This document shows, piece by piece, positions 23,051 through 35,547 of a DNA stretch of 64,000 nt. Origin of the DNA: Megamerina dolium (lineage: Eukaryota > Arthropoda > Insecta > Diptera > Megamerinidae); contig OY978529.1 in assembly GCA_963854835.1 (NCBI GenBank), positions 36,762,055 to 36,826,054 on the forward strand, written 5' to 3'. The position numbers and the translations under genes are program-made. Below the pieces are notes generated by a model. That model ran no database searches. It was not told the DNA's origin and worked only from the letters and a program-made list of their open reading frames with translations. Within the stretch, counting starts at the first letter, position 1. The number at the start of each line of letters is the position of its first letter.

Positions 23051-23690
23051 GTTCGAATTGAGGTAAAATATATGTATTTTCATTTTATACCATAATACAT
23101 AATAATATATCTTGTCTCATTTATTTTGCTCTATATCCCTCTATTGAACTATTAACACTCTTATCTGAAGGTCATTTAGATTAAACATAATGGCCTCAGC
23201 CAAGAGACACTTAAACTTATTTAGTGCTTTAATTAATCAAGTTTATACGATTGTGATAGAAATCAAAGCTTAGTTAAATCTTAATGAAAAATTATCCTAA
23301 AATTGCTATTTAATGGTGTGAAATTGCTCTGTGGCACACGGAGTGGATGGCGAAATCATGAAATTACTGTTGTGATTGTGTGTGTGTGTGTGTGTGGTTG
23401 TAATTAGTCTTAACAGATTATATACACATTACAAAGAAGATTAAGCACTCGTATGTACAAGTATATGAGTAAATGATATTAGCCATCCACCTCAAAAGTT
23501 TGCATTGTACATATTGTACTTTATGTATTCATGAGTACAGTGATGGAAATATATATAAGTCCAAAATAATTCTTTATGATGAAATTGTTGGAAAAAGACA
23601 ATTTAAATGAAAAAATTCTAAGCAATAGCAGTAGTGAAGTAGTTGCTGTTAATAAATAAAATCGCATGTATTAGGATTTGGAACAAAAAG
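23051..23690. other. 3' flank of the esterase with (GT)n
   Basis: Contains the presumed 3' untranslated region. A (GT)n run lies at 23377-23396. AATAAA occurs at about 23652, which is far from the stop. No other feature is recognised. Confidence 0.5.
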
Positions 23691-24070
23691 TGTAAAAATA
23701 TTCATTCGAAAACATACTTTTGTATGGCAGGTAGGTGTGATTTTCATCCGATTCAACCTATTTTCAAATATGTTTATTAATAAATAAATTAAGTCTTATA
23801 TACTAAATTTCAGCTTGATAGCTTAATTTTTTTATGCAAAAAGGGCAAAAATATTAATTCGAAAACATACTTTTGTACGGGAGGTAGGCGTGATTTTCAT
23901 CCGATTCAACTTATTTTCAAATACGTCTATTAGTTAATAAAACAAGTCATACATGCTAAATTTCAGCTTAATAACTTAATTTTTTTGTGCGAAAAGTGTG
24001 AAAACATACATTCGAAAACAAAATTTTGTATGGGAGATAGACATGATTTTTATTCAAATAGTGCTAAAAT
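23690..24070 (+). repeat. 153-bp tandem repeat array B
   Basis: Just under three units of the same family as 16.8-18.0 kb, in the same orientation. ACTTTTGTATGG-type landmarks start at 23716, 23869 and 24022: exactly 153 and 153 bp apart. ATTTTCATCCGATTCAAC, AATTTCAGCTTGATAGC and GAAAAGTGTGAAAACATAC recur in the same order. Confidence 0.88.
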
Positions 24071-26435
24071 TCAGCAGGAGCCTAAAATTTAATCAAATAA
24101 ATAGAATTGACTCAAAAACTCTAATCACGGTTTGGTGCTATTGTTTACTACATTAAATAATCACAACCAAATCGTCAAATATAACAAATCCTCAACAAAA
24201 ATTAACATTTGCTCAAAAACAACAAATAAAATGATTGACCAAAACTCTTTTTAATGATGAAAAATGTAATTTAGGTGGAATGGAGGATTTATCACTAGAA
24301 GATTCCACACAAAATGAACTCAGACATTTAGCTAAGTTCCTAGGTGGAAGTCAGAATGCTGGTACGAGTACAGAAATTGTTCGGTAAATATTCCATTTAC
24401 CAACAGAATATCGCAGCAATTCAGCGGATGTCAAAATTTTCAACTGGTTAGCTGTAAAGACCGATTTCAACCAGATATAAATTTAATGGAGATGTTTTTC
24501 GGTTGACATTTTTGCTTAAATAGGGCAATTCTGCAGTATTGAAGAGCTGAAAAATAATAAAAAAAAAATAAAGTGATGTACAATAAAGGCAAATACTATG
24601 GAAAAGAGTGAAAAACTGCAATCAACGGACCATAAAATATATGGGTTAAAATCGAGCTTCAAAAATTCACAGATTCAATTTCAAAAATATGATTTTACGT
24701 GATTTACATTGGATTTTGAGGTCTTCTTCACTTATTAGTCATGAATTTATACAAATTTCGATATTTTTTGCCATCCATTTGAGGAAATTTTTTACACATT
24801 ATATTTATTGTGAAATAATTATATTAAAATATGCTTATTTAAAAATGTTTATAAAAAAAAATTGTAACGAAACGAAAAAAAAAAAATTGAAAAATTCTAT
24901 GAAAATATCTAATAAAATTAAATAAAATATTTTTGAGTTTATAGGCATTTCAATTACTGTTTATGGGGAGATCATCATCAACACGGCTGTCGGTTTCTTG
25001 TTGATGTTGTTGCTGTTGTATGGTAGCTGCTGCTGCTATTGACATTTGAGATTGTTGTTCATTACGTTACTTGTGTAAACATTTTACAAAAGGATTATCC
25101 ATCTATACATCCAACCATCTATCCATCCATCCATCCATCCCTTAACCCTAAATATTTACGCGTCGTTCTAGCACTCTCTTCCATATTCACATTCAACATA
25201 CGGATACACAGAGACACTCTAAAGAACAATACATATCAGAGAGAGATGCGACAATTGAGATAATGCTTTAAGCAAATAAACAAACAACAACAACAATAAT
25301 AATAACAATGACAGCAAGAACAAAGGCGTTATTTGGAGCTGAAGCTCAACACTGCTTCATTATACATATGTATATACATGTTTATATACATATGTATACA
25401 TGGATATAAGTATGTTGCTCAGCCATACAAGTGACACAAGTGAGATATGGTACAATATTTTGTTAAAAGACCACCCACAAATACAAAAAAAAACAACAAC
25501 AAAACTAAATAGACAATGGCAGGAATTTAAACTGCTAATTTAATCTATAATTTTTGGAATATTATGTGCCTCTCTTTCTCCCTCTCTTCCATACAATATT
25601 TGGACCGCATTATCTGTCTGTTGTATCAATAAAATCAAAAAAATTAATTAATTTTAAATTCGTATGTGAACACTTTATCCTTCCTTTTATAAATTATTCG
25701 TCAAATCTGATTTGTTAATATTTATGTTTGAATTCAGTCATTCGAAATAATATCTCTGAGTATTATATGGAGAAAAAAGGCTCGGAATGATGAAAATCGT
25801 CTTTTTGATCTTATTTGTTTTTGATTTTATTCAAATTTATTTGTTTGAAGATTTAACAACAAATTATAGAAAACTCTCAGATATTTAATTGCTTCTTTAG
25901 TCATGATGGACTAAATGAATAAATGAATCAACAGGATGTTCATCCATTTGGTTTGCTTCTAATGGTTCTAATTAACGTGCAGTTTTAGCCGCTAAAAATT
26001 CACAAAGCGAAAAAAGGATGTGTGCTGGATCCATAATAATCGAAGGATTGAGATTTAAGAAAAAATCATCAAGACTAACAATTACAAATGTTACTCCTGA
26101 ATAGTTTAGAATATGTATTTATTCCAATCGTTCCGGTAAACTCGGAGTGAAACTATAAAATTTCCAAAGTGCAGAGTTTTGCTCGGTATGACTTACTTAT
26201 CCCAGAATGCCTTTCATATTAATTTCATGGCAGGCATTACGCAACTTGACACAAGATTAGATACTGCTTCAATTCAAGCTTCTGCGACACTTCTAATGAA
26301 TCACTACACTAACCAATATTTTGACTAACTGGCACAGTAAAAATTATAAAATTTTAATAATTTCAAGAATATTTTTCTCAAAAAACATAAAAAAAATTCT
26401 GTTGTGGACTCGTGTATTTTAAAAAATGTTTACAA
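24071..26435. other. Non-coding stretch with (ATCC)n
   Basis: No gene is recognised in 2.4 kb. (ATCC)n lies at 25121-25140, TATACATATGTATA-type palindromic simple sequence at 25365-25400, and CAA runs near 25285-25300 and 25490-25503. Confidence 0.5.
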
Positions 26436-26439
26436 ATCC

Positions 26440-26890
26440 ATTAATTTTGTTTATTTAGAGGAAATGTTGATGAGAAAAAACCTAATGATGGCCGGTCATA
26501 CATTTTACTGCTTTAGGGGCGATTTCTGGAGAGTTATTATCAATTTTCGGGTGTGTTTATGTTCATTTTGTGTGGTAACCCCTTAGAAGGTTGATCTAGG
26601 ATGTAGTAATGTTCGGAGAAAATGTTGAGAAGAAAAAATTAGAAGAGGCCAGTCATACAGTCTACCCTTCTAGATGCGATTCCTGTGCAACTATGGAGAG
26701 TTTTGCCGATTTTACTGTGATTTGTTAATCTATACCCTAGGAATCGCTCTTGTAGCGATGACATGTCTCTCTAAATTAGTGAGCTTCCATAAAAAATGTT
26801 TGAGATACGAAAAAAGAGTTTGAGATTTGGTGAATGGTACCACGATGAGGTCAAAATTTAGAAAAAAAGGAAGAAGAAATTTGGTTGACA
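26440..26890 (+). repeat. Degenerate ~160-bp tandem repeat, array 5 (forward half)
   Basis: Forward units: GTTGATGAGAAAAAACCTAATG at about 26465 and GTTGAGAAGAAAAAATTAGAAG at about 26621 are some 157 bp apart. Each is followed by GGCC-GTCATACA and a TAGGGGCGATTTCTGG or TAGATGCGATTCCTG block. Confidence 0.6.
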
Positions 26891-26989
26891 CTCCCACAGC
26901 CTTCTAGATAGACCATAGATAGTTAAAATGTACCCCACTGACGTTTTTCCCCTTACTATAATCTCAGGCGTGATGTTCTCATGAAAAAT

Positions 26990-27400
26990 CGTTATTTCTC
27001 TTCCAGGGTGACTTTAACCGGGTTAAATTTATAATTGATCACCATTCATGTTTGACCTTCAATATTTTCTCTGCAAATACTTACTTCCTAGCTCTATCTT
27101 ATAGAGGGATTGCCATACAAATTGTACGTAAGGAAATTTGAAAATGGACAAATTACTCTTAGCCCTTAGGGGGAAAAATTAATAACTGACCTCTATTCAG
27201 TTTTGTTCTTCAACAATTTTTCTATCTATCTTCTACTATACAAAATAAAAGCGAAACCACTTGACTGTGGAGAAATAACCCAACAAATTTCGCAAGAGCC
27301 AGCCGTAGAGGTGTGAAGTGTATAACCCAACACTATTAACTTTTTTTTTTATTTTTTTTTTTTTTGGAATATGCTTATCTCCTATCTCCATCCCTGCGAT
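26990..27400 (-). repeat. Degenerate ~160-bp tandem repeat, array 5 (reverse half)
   Basis: Immediately after the forward units the family continues in the opposite orientation: GATCACCATTCATGTTTGAC, TTCAATATTTTCTCTGC, ATAGAGGGATTGCCATACAA, GAAAATGGACAAATTAC. This is a head-to-head switch within about 100 bp. A poly-T run lies at 27340-27365. Confidence 0.5.
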
Positions 27401-27509
27401 CGTAACACAGAATAATGACCTCCAAACACAGATACTTATTGATCGACTCTAGTATATATAGTTAGACTTTATAGAAATCGAGAAACCTTCTTTCAGTCAC
27501 TTCTCCTTT

Positions 27510-27700
27510 AGCACTTATTGGCTAAGTAGAGAGCCTTTTTTAATTATCAAGTGATGAAATGGACCCATTTCGAAGTACAGAACTCTTGCTGCGTAACCTT
27601 TTCTGAGCGTTGTCACAGAGCTCTTTTAGAAGGCAAATTATTACTGTAGGAAGAATTGGCAATTGCTTGTCGAGAGGTGAGCACCGGCAGAGAGAATAAA
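27510..27700 (-). mobile_element. tRNA-derived SINE, copy 4 (eroded)
   Basis: The + strand shows the reverse complement: TAGCACTTATTGGCTAAGTAG and AGAGCC, then GGACCCATTTCGAAGTACAG, CTTTTCTGAGCGTTGTCACA, GAGCTCTTTTAGAAGG, and TGTAGGAAGAATTGGCAATT GCTTG. The head is truncated after GAGGTGAGCACCG. Confidence 0.65.
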
Positions 27701-29740
27701 TCTGTGCCTTGTTCTATTAAATTATTCTCTGTAACAATTTGAACTACTAACCTGAGATATGGCACCCCAAAAACGTTGTTGGACCATCAATAAGTTTTAT
27801 TAATTAAAGCAATATATGAGATGTCTTTGATTGAACAACTTAATTTCTTATTTTTTAATATAACGAAGCTTCGAGCTCTACAAATATTTATTTGCAATGG
27901 AATCCATAACCTGCATGCAAATAATTTGTGATTATAATGAACGAATGAATATCCACAAATACAAAAACATCTGCTGCATCTTTGGAATTCGATAATATAA
28001 ATTGGTCCATTGTAGTTTTATCTTTGCAACAAGACTATAGCACTAGATTGACCTTTGTCATAGCCGTTTATAATTAAAAATATTAGATAAGCTATTTTCG
28101 GAATACACGCGGGAAATTTATTAACAGAAGTAATATAATTAAACTTGAAATTGATATTCGATTTGGAGTTTCTCCTCTGTTCTCTAATTGTTAATAATAC
28201 GCAATGCTCAAGGCAACTCAAATAAAGTCATATGAGAATGGTATCATTTAACTCACAACAGAAGAATGTAACCAGAAAAACCACAAAAATCATAAAGTCA
28301 ACCGCAAAATTTTTATTATACTCGCCATAAACCCTGAAACTTCGGTAAAAGAAAATGTAGATAGGATATAGATTTTATGCGAATTTAAATTTTCAACTTC
28401 TTAACACTTTTTGTATGCGTTCATATGGTAGCTCTGTAAATAATATCCTTTTATGGGACATTCACATATTTGGTTATACATATAGATATACATAGGTTGA
28501 TATACGAATGTCTGCAACTGTCTGTCATGGGTAACCATACAAATAAAAGGTATTACACAAACATGATGATGAATAAATTTTAGGCATTTTGCAATGTAAA
28601 AGAACAATGAGAACTCATTTAAATTTAATTAAAAATTTAATTGATAATCTAGAAGAATATGTAATTTTGCCGCAAATTACATTAATACAGTTAGAATGAC
28701 GATGTGTCAATTTTATAATTTTCCCCTTTTTTTTTGCATGCCTTCATCAATATACACTATTCCATAATAGAGCAATTCAATTCAATCACTTCAGATAGAG
28801 ACACACAATTGTACGGGTGTATATCTATGCTAAGCAACATATGTATAGACACATTCATCAATCCTTTAATACAGCCGCATATTACATACACCTTTTCTGT
28901 TTTGCCCCCATCTGATGATGATTGTTCTATTGTACTCATAGTCATAGTCGCAGTAGTATACATAGTCTATAAGAATTTCATAGACAAATTCACAGCTGAG
29001 ATTTGACTACTCAATGAAATTTAAAAAGGATCAATAATATAGATACATTCAAGTGTCTCTATTACTCAATTATTTTCATATTATTGGGTTTGTATTTCAA
29101 TTTTTTGTGTGTAAAGAAAGGTTAAGTCTATTAAGTTAGGTTAATCCTTTATATAAAGTGTTATATGTAGCGATCGTATTTGACATATCACTGTGATTCA
29201 TAATAAAAAAGGGGCACGAGCCTTTTGACTTTACACAAATCTAATACACACAATTCATGCTACCTACAATTTCAGACATTCAAACAGACAGACAGGCAGC
29301 AGACATGGAATGACTGATGCTCTCCGTATATAGAACAGACGCCACAAGGTGATCCTTTAAAATGCAGGAGACATAAATGAAGCAAAAGAAACAGAAGAGC
29401 TGCTTTGACAGTTATTTTTCAGCTGCTATGTATATAGTAAGGTATACGTTGAAGCGCCTGAATACCAGACATATGAGTAGTGAACGATTGTATTCACAGT
29501 GAACTGTCTGTTATTGAGAAGTAAATTGTGTGTTCACTATATGCAGCGTGAATTTAAATTTCTATGAATATACCCTACAATCAGAATGTTGAAACTTTAT
29601 AAATTTTGTGGGTTAAATTGAATGGAGCAAAATTTGAACTACCTAGCTCAGCGAAAAACATTAAATTTGTATAATTTCCAGCATTTCTTCCACAGAAAGT
29701 ACAAAAAAATTTCTGATTTATACCCAAATACTATTTGAGT
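27700..29740. other. Non-coding stretch
   Basis: No gene or repeat is recognised in 2 kb. Small frames at 28018-28221, 28401-28607 and 28734-29006 have AT-rich, low-information composition. Confidence 0.5.
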
Positions 29741-29744
29741 TTGT

Positions 29745-30500
29745 TAAAAAACCATTAATTTTATAGGGAAGTCCCCCTAAAATGTGTAGGTAGGTTATCA
29801 GTATGTTAAGAGAAAATGTTGAGAAGGAAGAATTTATTTCAATCATTTCTCTTATTTCGAGTCCCCTTACTGGGTAGAGATAGGGAGAAAGAATGCTTAG
29901 AGAGAATTTTGAGAAACAAACAGTACTGGGTGACAGTCCTTCACTTATGAGATCGTTTTTATGGAAGTCGCTTTACTGTATAGGAATAATTGGTGAGTAT
30001 GTTACAAGAAAATATTGGGAAGCTAAAATGAATGGCAGTTAATCATACATTTCAATATCGTCACGGCGGTTATGGGGTTATTTGTCGATTTTAAAATCAT
30101 CCATTTTCATCCATTTTGTATGGCAGTCCCCTTAAGGAGTGAAGATACGAAGTAAGTGTGTTCGGAGGAAATATTGCGCAAGAATTATTAATAGCGGTCG
30201 ATCATACGTTTTCCCCCACTCGAAGCGATTACTGTTCATTTATGAGGTAATTTGTCGAATTAAAAAATGTTTCCAGCCATTTTGTATGGGAATCCGCTTA
30301 AGGAAAGCAGATGCGAGGTAAACATGTGTGAAGGAAATGTTGGAGAGAAAAAATTAATGGGGACTCTCATACATTTCACTACTTTAAGGGCGATATCTGG
30401 GGTTGTTCATCGTCTAATTCCCTTAAAAGCCGATATTTTGAATTTATATTTTCAAAATGTTGCAATTGTTAGGGGAAATTATTGAAATGCAACCAATAGA
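29745..30500 (+). repeat. Degenerate ~160-bp tandem repeat, array 6
   Basis: Forward units with ATTTTGTATGGCAGTCCCCTTAAGG at 30113 and ATTTTGTATGGGAATCCGCTTAAGG at 30279, spaced 166 bp. Eroded units lie upstream (GGGAAGTCCCCCTAAAATG near 29767). ATTAATAGCGGTCGATCATAC and AAAAAATTAATGGGGACTCT mark the same phase. Confidence 0.65.
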
Positions 30501-30639
30501 AATGTTAGAAAAAATATGTAATCATACAAAAACAACTCCTAATTTGCATACAATGTAACGAATGTAATATTTTAAATTTCAATTTAATACTTTAAATATC
30601 AAGCAATTAACCTAAAATTCACAAAATCAGACTACTTTT

Positions 30640-31560
30640 AGCAAATGAGTTATACTACTAAGATTTAGCGTAATCGGATGAAAACCGCGCACACTTCTTA
30701 CACAAATATACGTTTTCGAATATATATTTTCAAAATTTTCACATGCAAATGTTAGCTATCAACGTGAAAATTAAGATATATAAGACTATTTTCATTTATG
30801 AAGAAATATATTACAAAATTAATGTGATTGTGGGAAAACTAAGACCAACTCTCATACAAAAGTACGTTTTCGAACATGTATTTATAGTTTTTTCGCGCGG
30901 AAATATAAAGATATCGAACTGAAATTCATTACTTAATATTATTTTTACAAATTAATTGACATATATGAATATGAATGTAATCGAATAAAAACTACGCCTA
31001 TCTCCCATATAAAAGTATATTTTGGAGGTCGATTTTCTTGATCTTGAGCATTGAAATACAAAGTTGCAGAGCTGAGACTTGCTACACGAAATTATTTTGA
31101 CTGATACAAAAATTTATTTGCATGCAGATAAAAATTACACCTACCTCTCATATAAAAATTCGTTTTCGAACATATATTTTTAGAGCTTGCACTCGTAAAT
31201 ATAGAGATATTGAGCTGAAATTTCCTACATACGATTATTTTTACTAACATACAACAGATTTTAAACGTGATTGTAATTGGACGAAAATTACACTTAGCTC
31301 TCATACAAATGTACATTTTCGAACATATATTTTCAGCATTTACACTAGTAAATAAAGAGATATTGAAATAAAATGCAGCAAATCATATCAATTATTTCCA
31401 AAATTGAGTGTAATCGTAAGAAAATTATGTCCACCTGTCATACAATCGTATTGATTTCGAATGAATGTTTTCAGAATTTATGCACTCTAAAGATAATTAC
31501 AATTCAAGTTAATGTATTTTTTAGTGTAGGGTATATAAATTTCGATATTACCAAAAATTA
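30640..31560 (-). repeat. 153-bp repeat family, array C (inverted, looser period)
   Basis: About six units in the opposite orientation to arrays A and B. The ACGTTTTCGAACATATATTTT landmark (CG position) is at 30721, 30865, 31018, 31161, 31314 and about 31452: intervals near 144, 153, 143, 153 and 138. Each is preceded by CTCTCATACAAAAGT and followed by a TGCACTCGTAAATATAGAGAT block and GAGCTGAAATTTCCTAC. Small indels of about 10 bp explain the shorter units. Confidence 0.8.
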
Positions 31561-31958
31561 ATTTCTTACTCGATTTTTCTCATTACAAATTTCGTTGAAT
31601 CATTTTTGGTAGATTTGATTACGTTCTATTATATATTACGATTTTTCAAAAAATTATTATTATCCCTGTTGTTCGTACATGTTCGTGTTGTTGGTATTAA
31701 ATTTTTATTGAAGTTTTTGGGGTTGTCATTTTTCCATAACGAATCGATAAGGATGTTTGCTTGCATGTTGCACAATGTAATCGTGAATTCGAATATAATC
31801 GAAGTATTAGTAAATATGTGGTAAAAGGAGTAAAGACAATCAAAATAACAACCAGATAGTTTATGACAACAATAGCTTATAGTCTCATGTCGATCATTGT
31901 TGAGTATTTGATTTTAGGGCTATTGCAGACAGTCCCTGTCTGTTTGTCTGTTGATGAC

Positions 31959-31995
<37 letters not shown>

Positions 31996-32760
31996 TGCGC
32001 TATGTTAAGGTACCCTTTTGCGCCTAATGTGCGTTTTGTCTGTGTGTGTGTGTGAGTACATTTTATTTAACATTTTGTCAACATATCAAATTTCAATGCT
32101 GCTACACAGCACGCAGATTGGACTGACGTGGAATCGCTAATAATACAATACAAATTGATATTTACGCAGAAGAGAACATCAATAAGTACATATACAAAAT
32201 ATGCGTCTACTTGTATATATATGAGTATGTATAAGCAAAAAGAGCATAAGTAGGTACATATATATGGATATTTATTAGTATTGATACACACGTCCATAAA
32301 CGCAGATGAAGCGGTCTTTTGGCAGTTGTTGGCTGTCTTCATTTGCTTATGATGCGTTTACGATTACGTTTTCTGGGAAATTTACACATATGTATGTACA
32401 TACGCTGTTGTCGCTGTGTGATCACTACACTATTTCAATACAAAAGCCATACATTCTACATATTTGTTTTTGTTCGATACATACATACAATCCATTTTTA
32501 ATGAGATTTTGGTATTTTCCACTTAAGCTGCCACCGATTAATATCGTACATACATAATAATATTGTTATATTGAATTAAATTACAATTGAATACTGAAAA
32601 GCATACAAAAACTGATGTGCCACCTTGAAGTAATCAGCAACTGCAGCAAATTGCACATACATATATTGCATATGTACTTACAGGGTGACAAATAGTACCA
32701 ACATATGTATATATGTAAACAAAAATTTTATCAAATGATGCCCACCTCTGTAGGGAGATT
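31561..32760. other. Non-coding stretch with (GAT)n
   Basis: A (GAT)n run of about 12 repeats lies at 31959-31995, a (GT)n run at 32040-32052, and TATGTA/CATACA simple sequence throughout. No gene is recognised. Confidence 0.55.
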
Positions 32761-32789
32761 CTTTATTTATTCATTTCATAAACATTTTC

Positions 32790-34470
32790 GAATAATATCA
32801 AAATAATTTTATGTTGTGAGATTTTGTTCATTTATTTTATATGGGAACCTCTTTAAGGAGTAGAGATAGAAAGTTCATACCTTAAAGAGAAATGTTGACA
32901 GGCAATAATTAATTTGGGTTCGTGGAATATTTGATCACTATTGAAGCACCTACGAAGCAGTGTATTCCAATTTTATTTAAAAAAAAAACTTGGATTTTGT
33001 AGGGCAGCCCCCTAAATAGTTTAGATGGAAGGCAAGTGTGTACTATAAAATGTTTAAGAGAAAAATAATGAGCGTCAATGCTACAGAGTACCTCTCTAGA
33101 GATGATACCCCGGAAGCTTCAGATGTTTTAGGTTTATTTTGTAGGCAAGTTTCCATAAGAGTTGGGTATAAAGGGTTAGTATCTTCTTTGGACATATTGG
33201 GATGAACAAATAAATGTTGGTTGTTGGAGCGCTCTGGATGGTGGTGGGAGCTAGTTTATTAAAAATATCTATTTAGTAGGGGAACCACCCATATGAAGAT
33301 GGAAGGCAAGTATGTTCAAGAAGAATATTGACAAGAAAAAATGAATAGATGTCGGTACTACATTTGTATCCTTTAAAGGCTATCCAGCAGTAACTATGGG
33401 TGGTATTTCCTGATTTTCATGTACTTTTTGGTTCACTTTGTAGGGGAGCCCTCTTAATGGATGGGTATAAAGGATATGTATGTGCGGGGAGAATGTTAGT
33501 GTAAAATAAAAATGTACGGTAGTTGGTCGTATACGTGAGTCACGTACCCTTCTGCTTTGTAGGTCGTGGGTTTAATCTCCGGCTAATACTGTTCAAAATT
33601 CAAAGGGACCTTCGGGGTCTAGAAGTGTCACATCTTTATTTATTTCATTTTAGTTGGTCATATACTTATCCGCTCCAGTGGCACCTGAGAAGCGGTGGGA
33701 GCAAATTTAATGAAAAATTTTAATTTTGTATGTTAACTCACGCAAAAGGTAGACTAAATATTGGCAGTGGATATGCATGTTGAGAAGAAAAAATTATGGG
33801 CTCCAGTCCTACAGTTCAATTCTCGAGAGACAACACCTCGGTAACTATGGAGGTATTATCCTATTTTCAAGTTTCAAGTTTTTATATTCATTTTGGAAAA
33901 CATATGGCGAAAAATTGTACACGTGAAAGAGCTAATTGGTGTGTGTGTGTCATACACTTTACCACTCTAGTAATGATTTCTGAGCAGTTATTGGATGCTT
34001 TGAAGATTTCAAAATATTTTAATGTTAATTTTGGAAGGAAGCCCCTTGTACATGTGAGGAAACAAACACTTGGGAGTGAACTATTACAGACAACCTATCT
34101 GTCTGAGATTGAACTCACAAGAATCAAAACGTTGTTTGAGAAAATAAAAGGATATAATCTCTTCCAGTATTAAAGTCGCAGTGCCATAGACAGCAAGTGT
34201 CTAGCCCTCACCAATCTAGTCTAATCTAAGGAAGCCCCCATAAGGGGTAGAGATAAAGGATAAGTATATGCTGAAGAAATGTTGGCGTAAAAATATTAAT
34301 GAGACTTGATCATATACCTTACTTCACTAGGGGCAAACTCGAAACAGTGGCAATAAATTTAATAAAAATTTCGATTTTATATTGGAGCTCCAACAAGTGG
34401 TAGAAATAGGGAGTATGTTTGTTTCCAAAAAACGTTGAAAAGAAAAAATTAATGGGGATCATCTTACCCC
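32790..34470 (+). repeat. Degenerate ~160-bp tandem repeat, array 7 (longest)
   Basis: About nine forward units over 1.7 kb. The TTTTGTAGGGCAGCCCCC-type landmark appears at 32834, 32994, 33136, 33271 and 33435, spaced 160, 142, 135 and 164 bp, and again near 33726, 34035, 34225 and 34375. AAAAAATTAATGGGGATCAT at 34443 is the best-preserved core. A small SINE has inserted at 33535-33650. Open frames at 33523-33723 and 33796-34173 are chance frames across units; 34045-34215 looks foreign to the family and may be another insertion. Confidence 0.65.
33520..33665 (+). mobile_element. tRNA-derived SINE, copy 5, internally deleted, with target-site duplication
   Basis: Only 116 bp remain between duplicated target sites TAGTTGGTC(G/A)TATAC at 33520-33534 and 33651-33665 (15 bp, one mismatch). 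The insert keeps the tRNA-like head (TTTGTAGGTCGTGGGTTTAA and TCTCCGGC, with a B-box-like GGTTTAATCTC). It jumps straight to the tail (AAAGGGACCTTCGGGG, GAAGTGTCACATC, then TTTATTTATT). The whole central body is missing. The target is a unit of the ~160-bp repeat. Confidence 0.75.
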
Positions 34471-35545
34471 TTTTGGAATTAAACAAAAAGAAAATTATAA
34501 AAAAAAGTTATAAAAAATGTCCACATTAATTTATTCGACATGATTTAGTACAATGTCATGAATCGTCAGTACTTGATGACCAGTTTCTGTGTGATTAAAG
34601 ACTATGAAATGTCTCATTTTTGAAGATGGAATTTTATTTTAAGTGGAAAAATTTGCTTTTCAACACCCTGTAGCCTATACATTTGTTGCGAATGTTTAAA
34701 GTAGATATTACCCACACATACACATACACACCCAGTCATAACAATCGTAATTAAAATACAATTTTGTACAGAGAAATGATAGAATATTATTTAAAGTACT
34801 TTGTTATAAATAATTCGTAAGCACTTATCATTTTAGCGCGTGCGTATAGAAATATTTTCACTATTGTACCACCTACTTATGTGCTATATGGTATTAGGCA
34901 TATGTACTCATTCGTATACCCCTATATTATGTTTTTTCAAACGCCTATAATTTAAATATTTATCAGTAAAGTTTATTATTAACAAAAATTTGCATTTGAC
35001 TTGTGCCACATACTATATTACACCATATAAGCATAACTAGTCACTTTCAAATGCGCCCTAATGCATGCCAAGCTAATCTATTGATGTAGTGAGTGTGAGC
35101 ATAGTACATTTTAATAATATATCTACCACATACAATATACCATACCTACTCGATGATATGGAAATTTACAATTCTATATATCTGTAAACCACAAGCCACA
35201 CTCTAATAGGTATAATCGCAATTTATTATGTATGGCATACACATAGCGTCAGAGTCAACAAAGCATGCGGTAAGGAAGAGTATCGAAAAAGTTGTGTTTA
35301 AATGCACTATCTAATGGTAATGGAAACAGTCGTAAAATAATATTGTAACATAATCGATAGCTTAGTAAGCTAGCTTGTAACTCTTCTCCAGCTCAATGCT
35401 CTGAACAAGTTTTACTCATTCAGTAAATTTTGTAATTTTTCGAAATTATTGCAAAAAAAGAAATAAAATATTTTCCAACAAAAATGTGTGGATTTGGATT
35501 CAACGATATTGCGCAATTCTTTTTCGCCAAGATTGCGATCCTTTT
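34471..35545. other. Non-coding AT-rich stretch
   Basis: No gene or recognised repeat in about 1.1 kb. Confidence 0.5.
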
Positions 35546-35547
35546 TA

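Noticed and set aside
31959..31995. CRISPR-like or regulatory repeat array
   Set aside because: It is a plain (GAT)n microsatellite in a eukaryotic genome.
33796..34173. 125-codon forward frame
   Set aside because: Most of it reads through ~160-bp repeat units; only the last 40 codons are outside the repeat and they match no known family.
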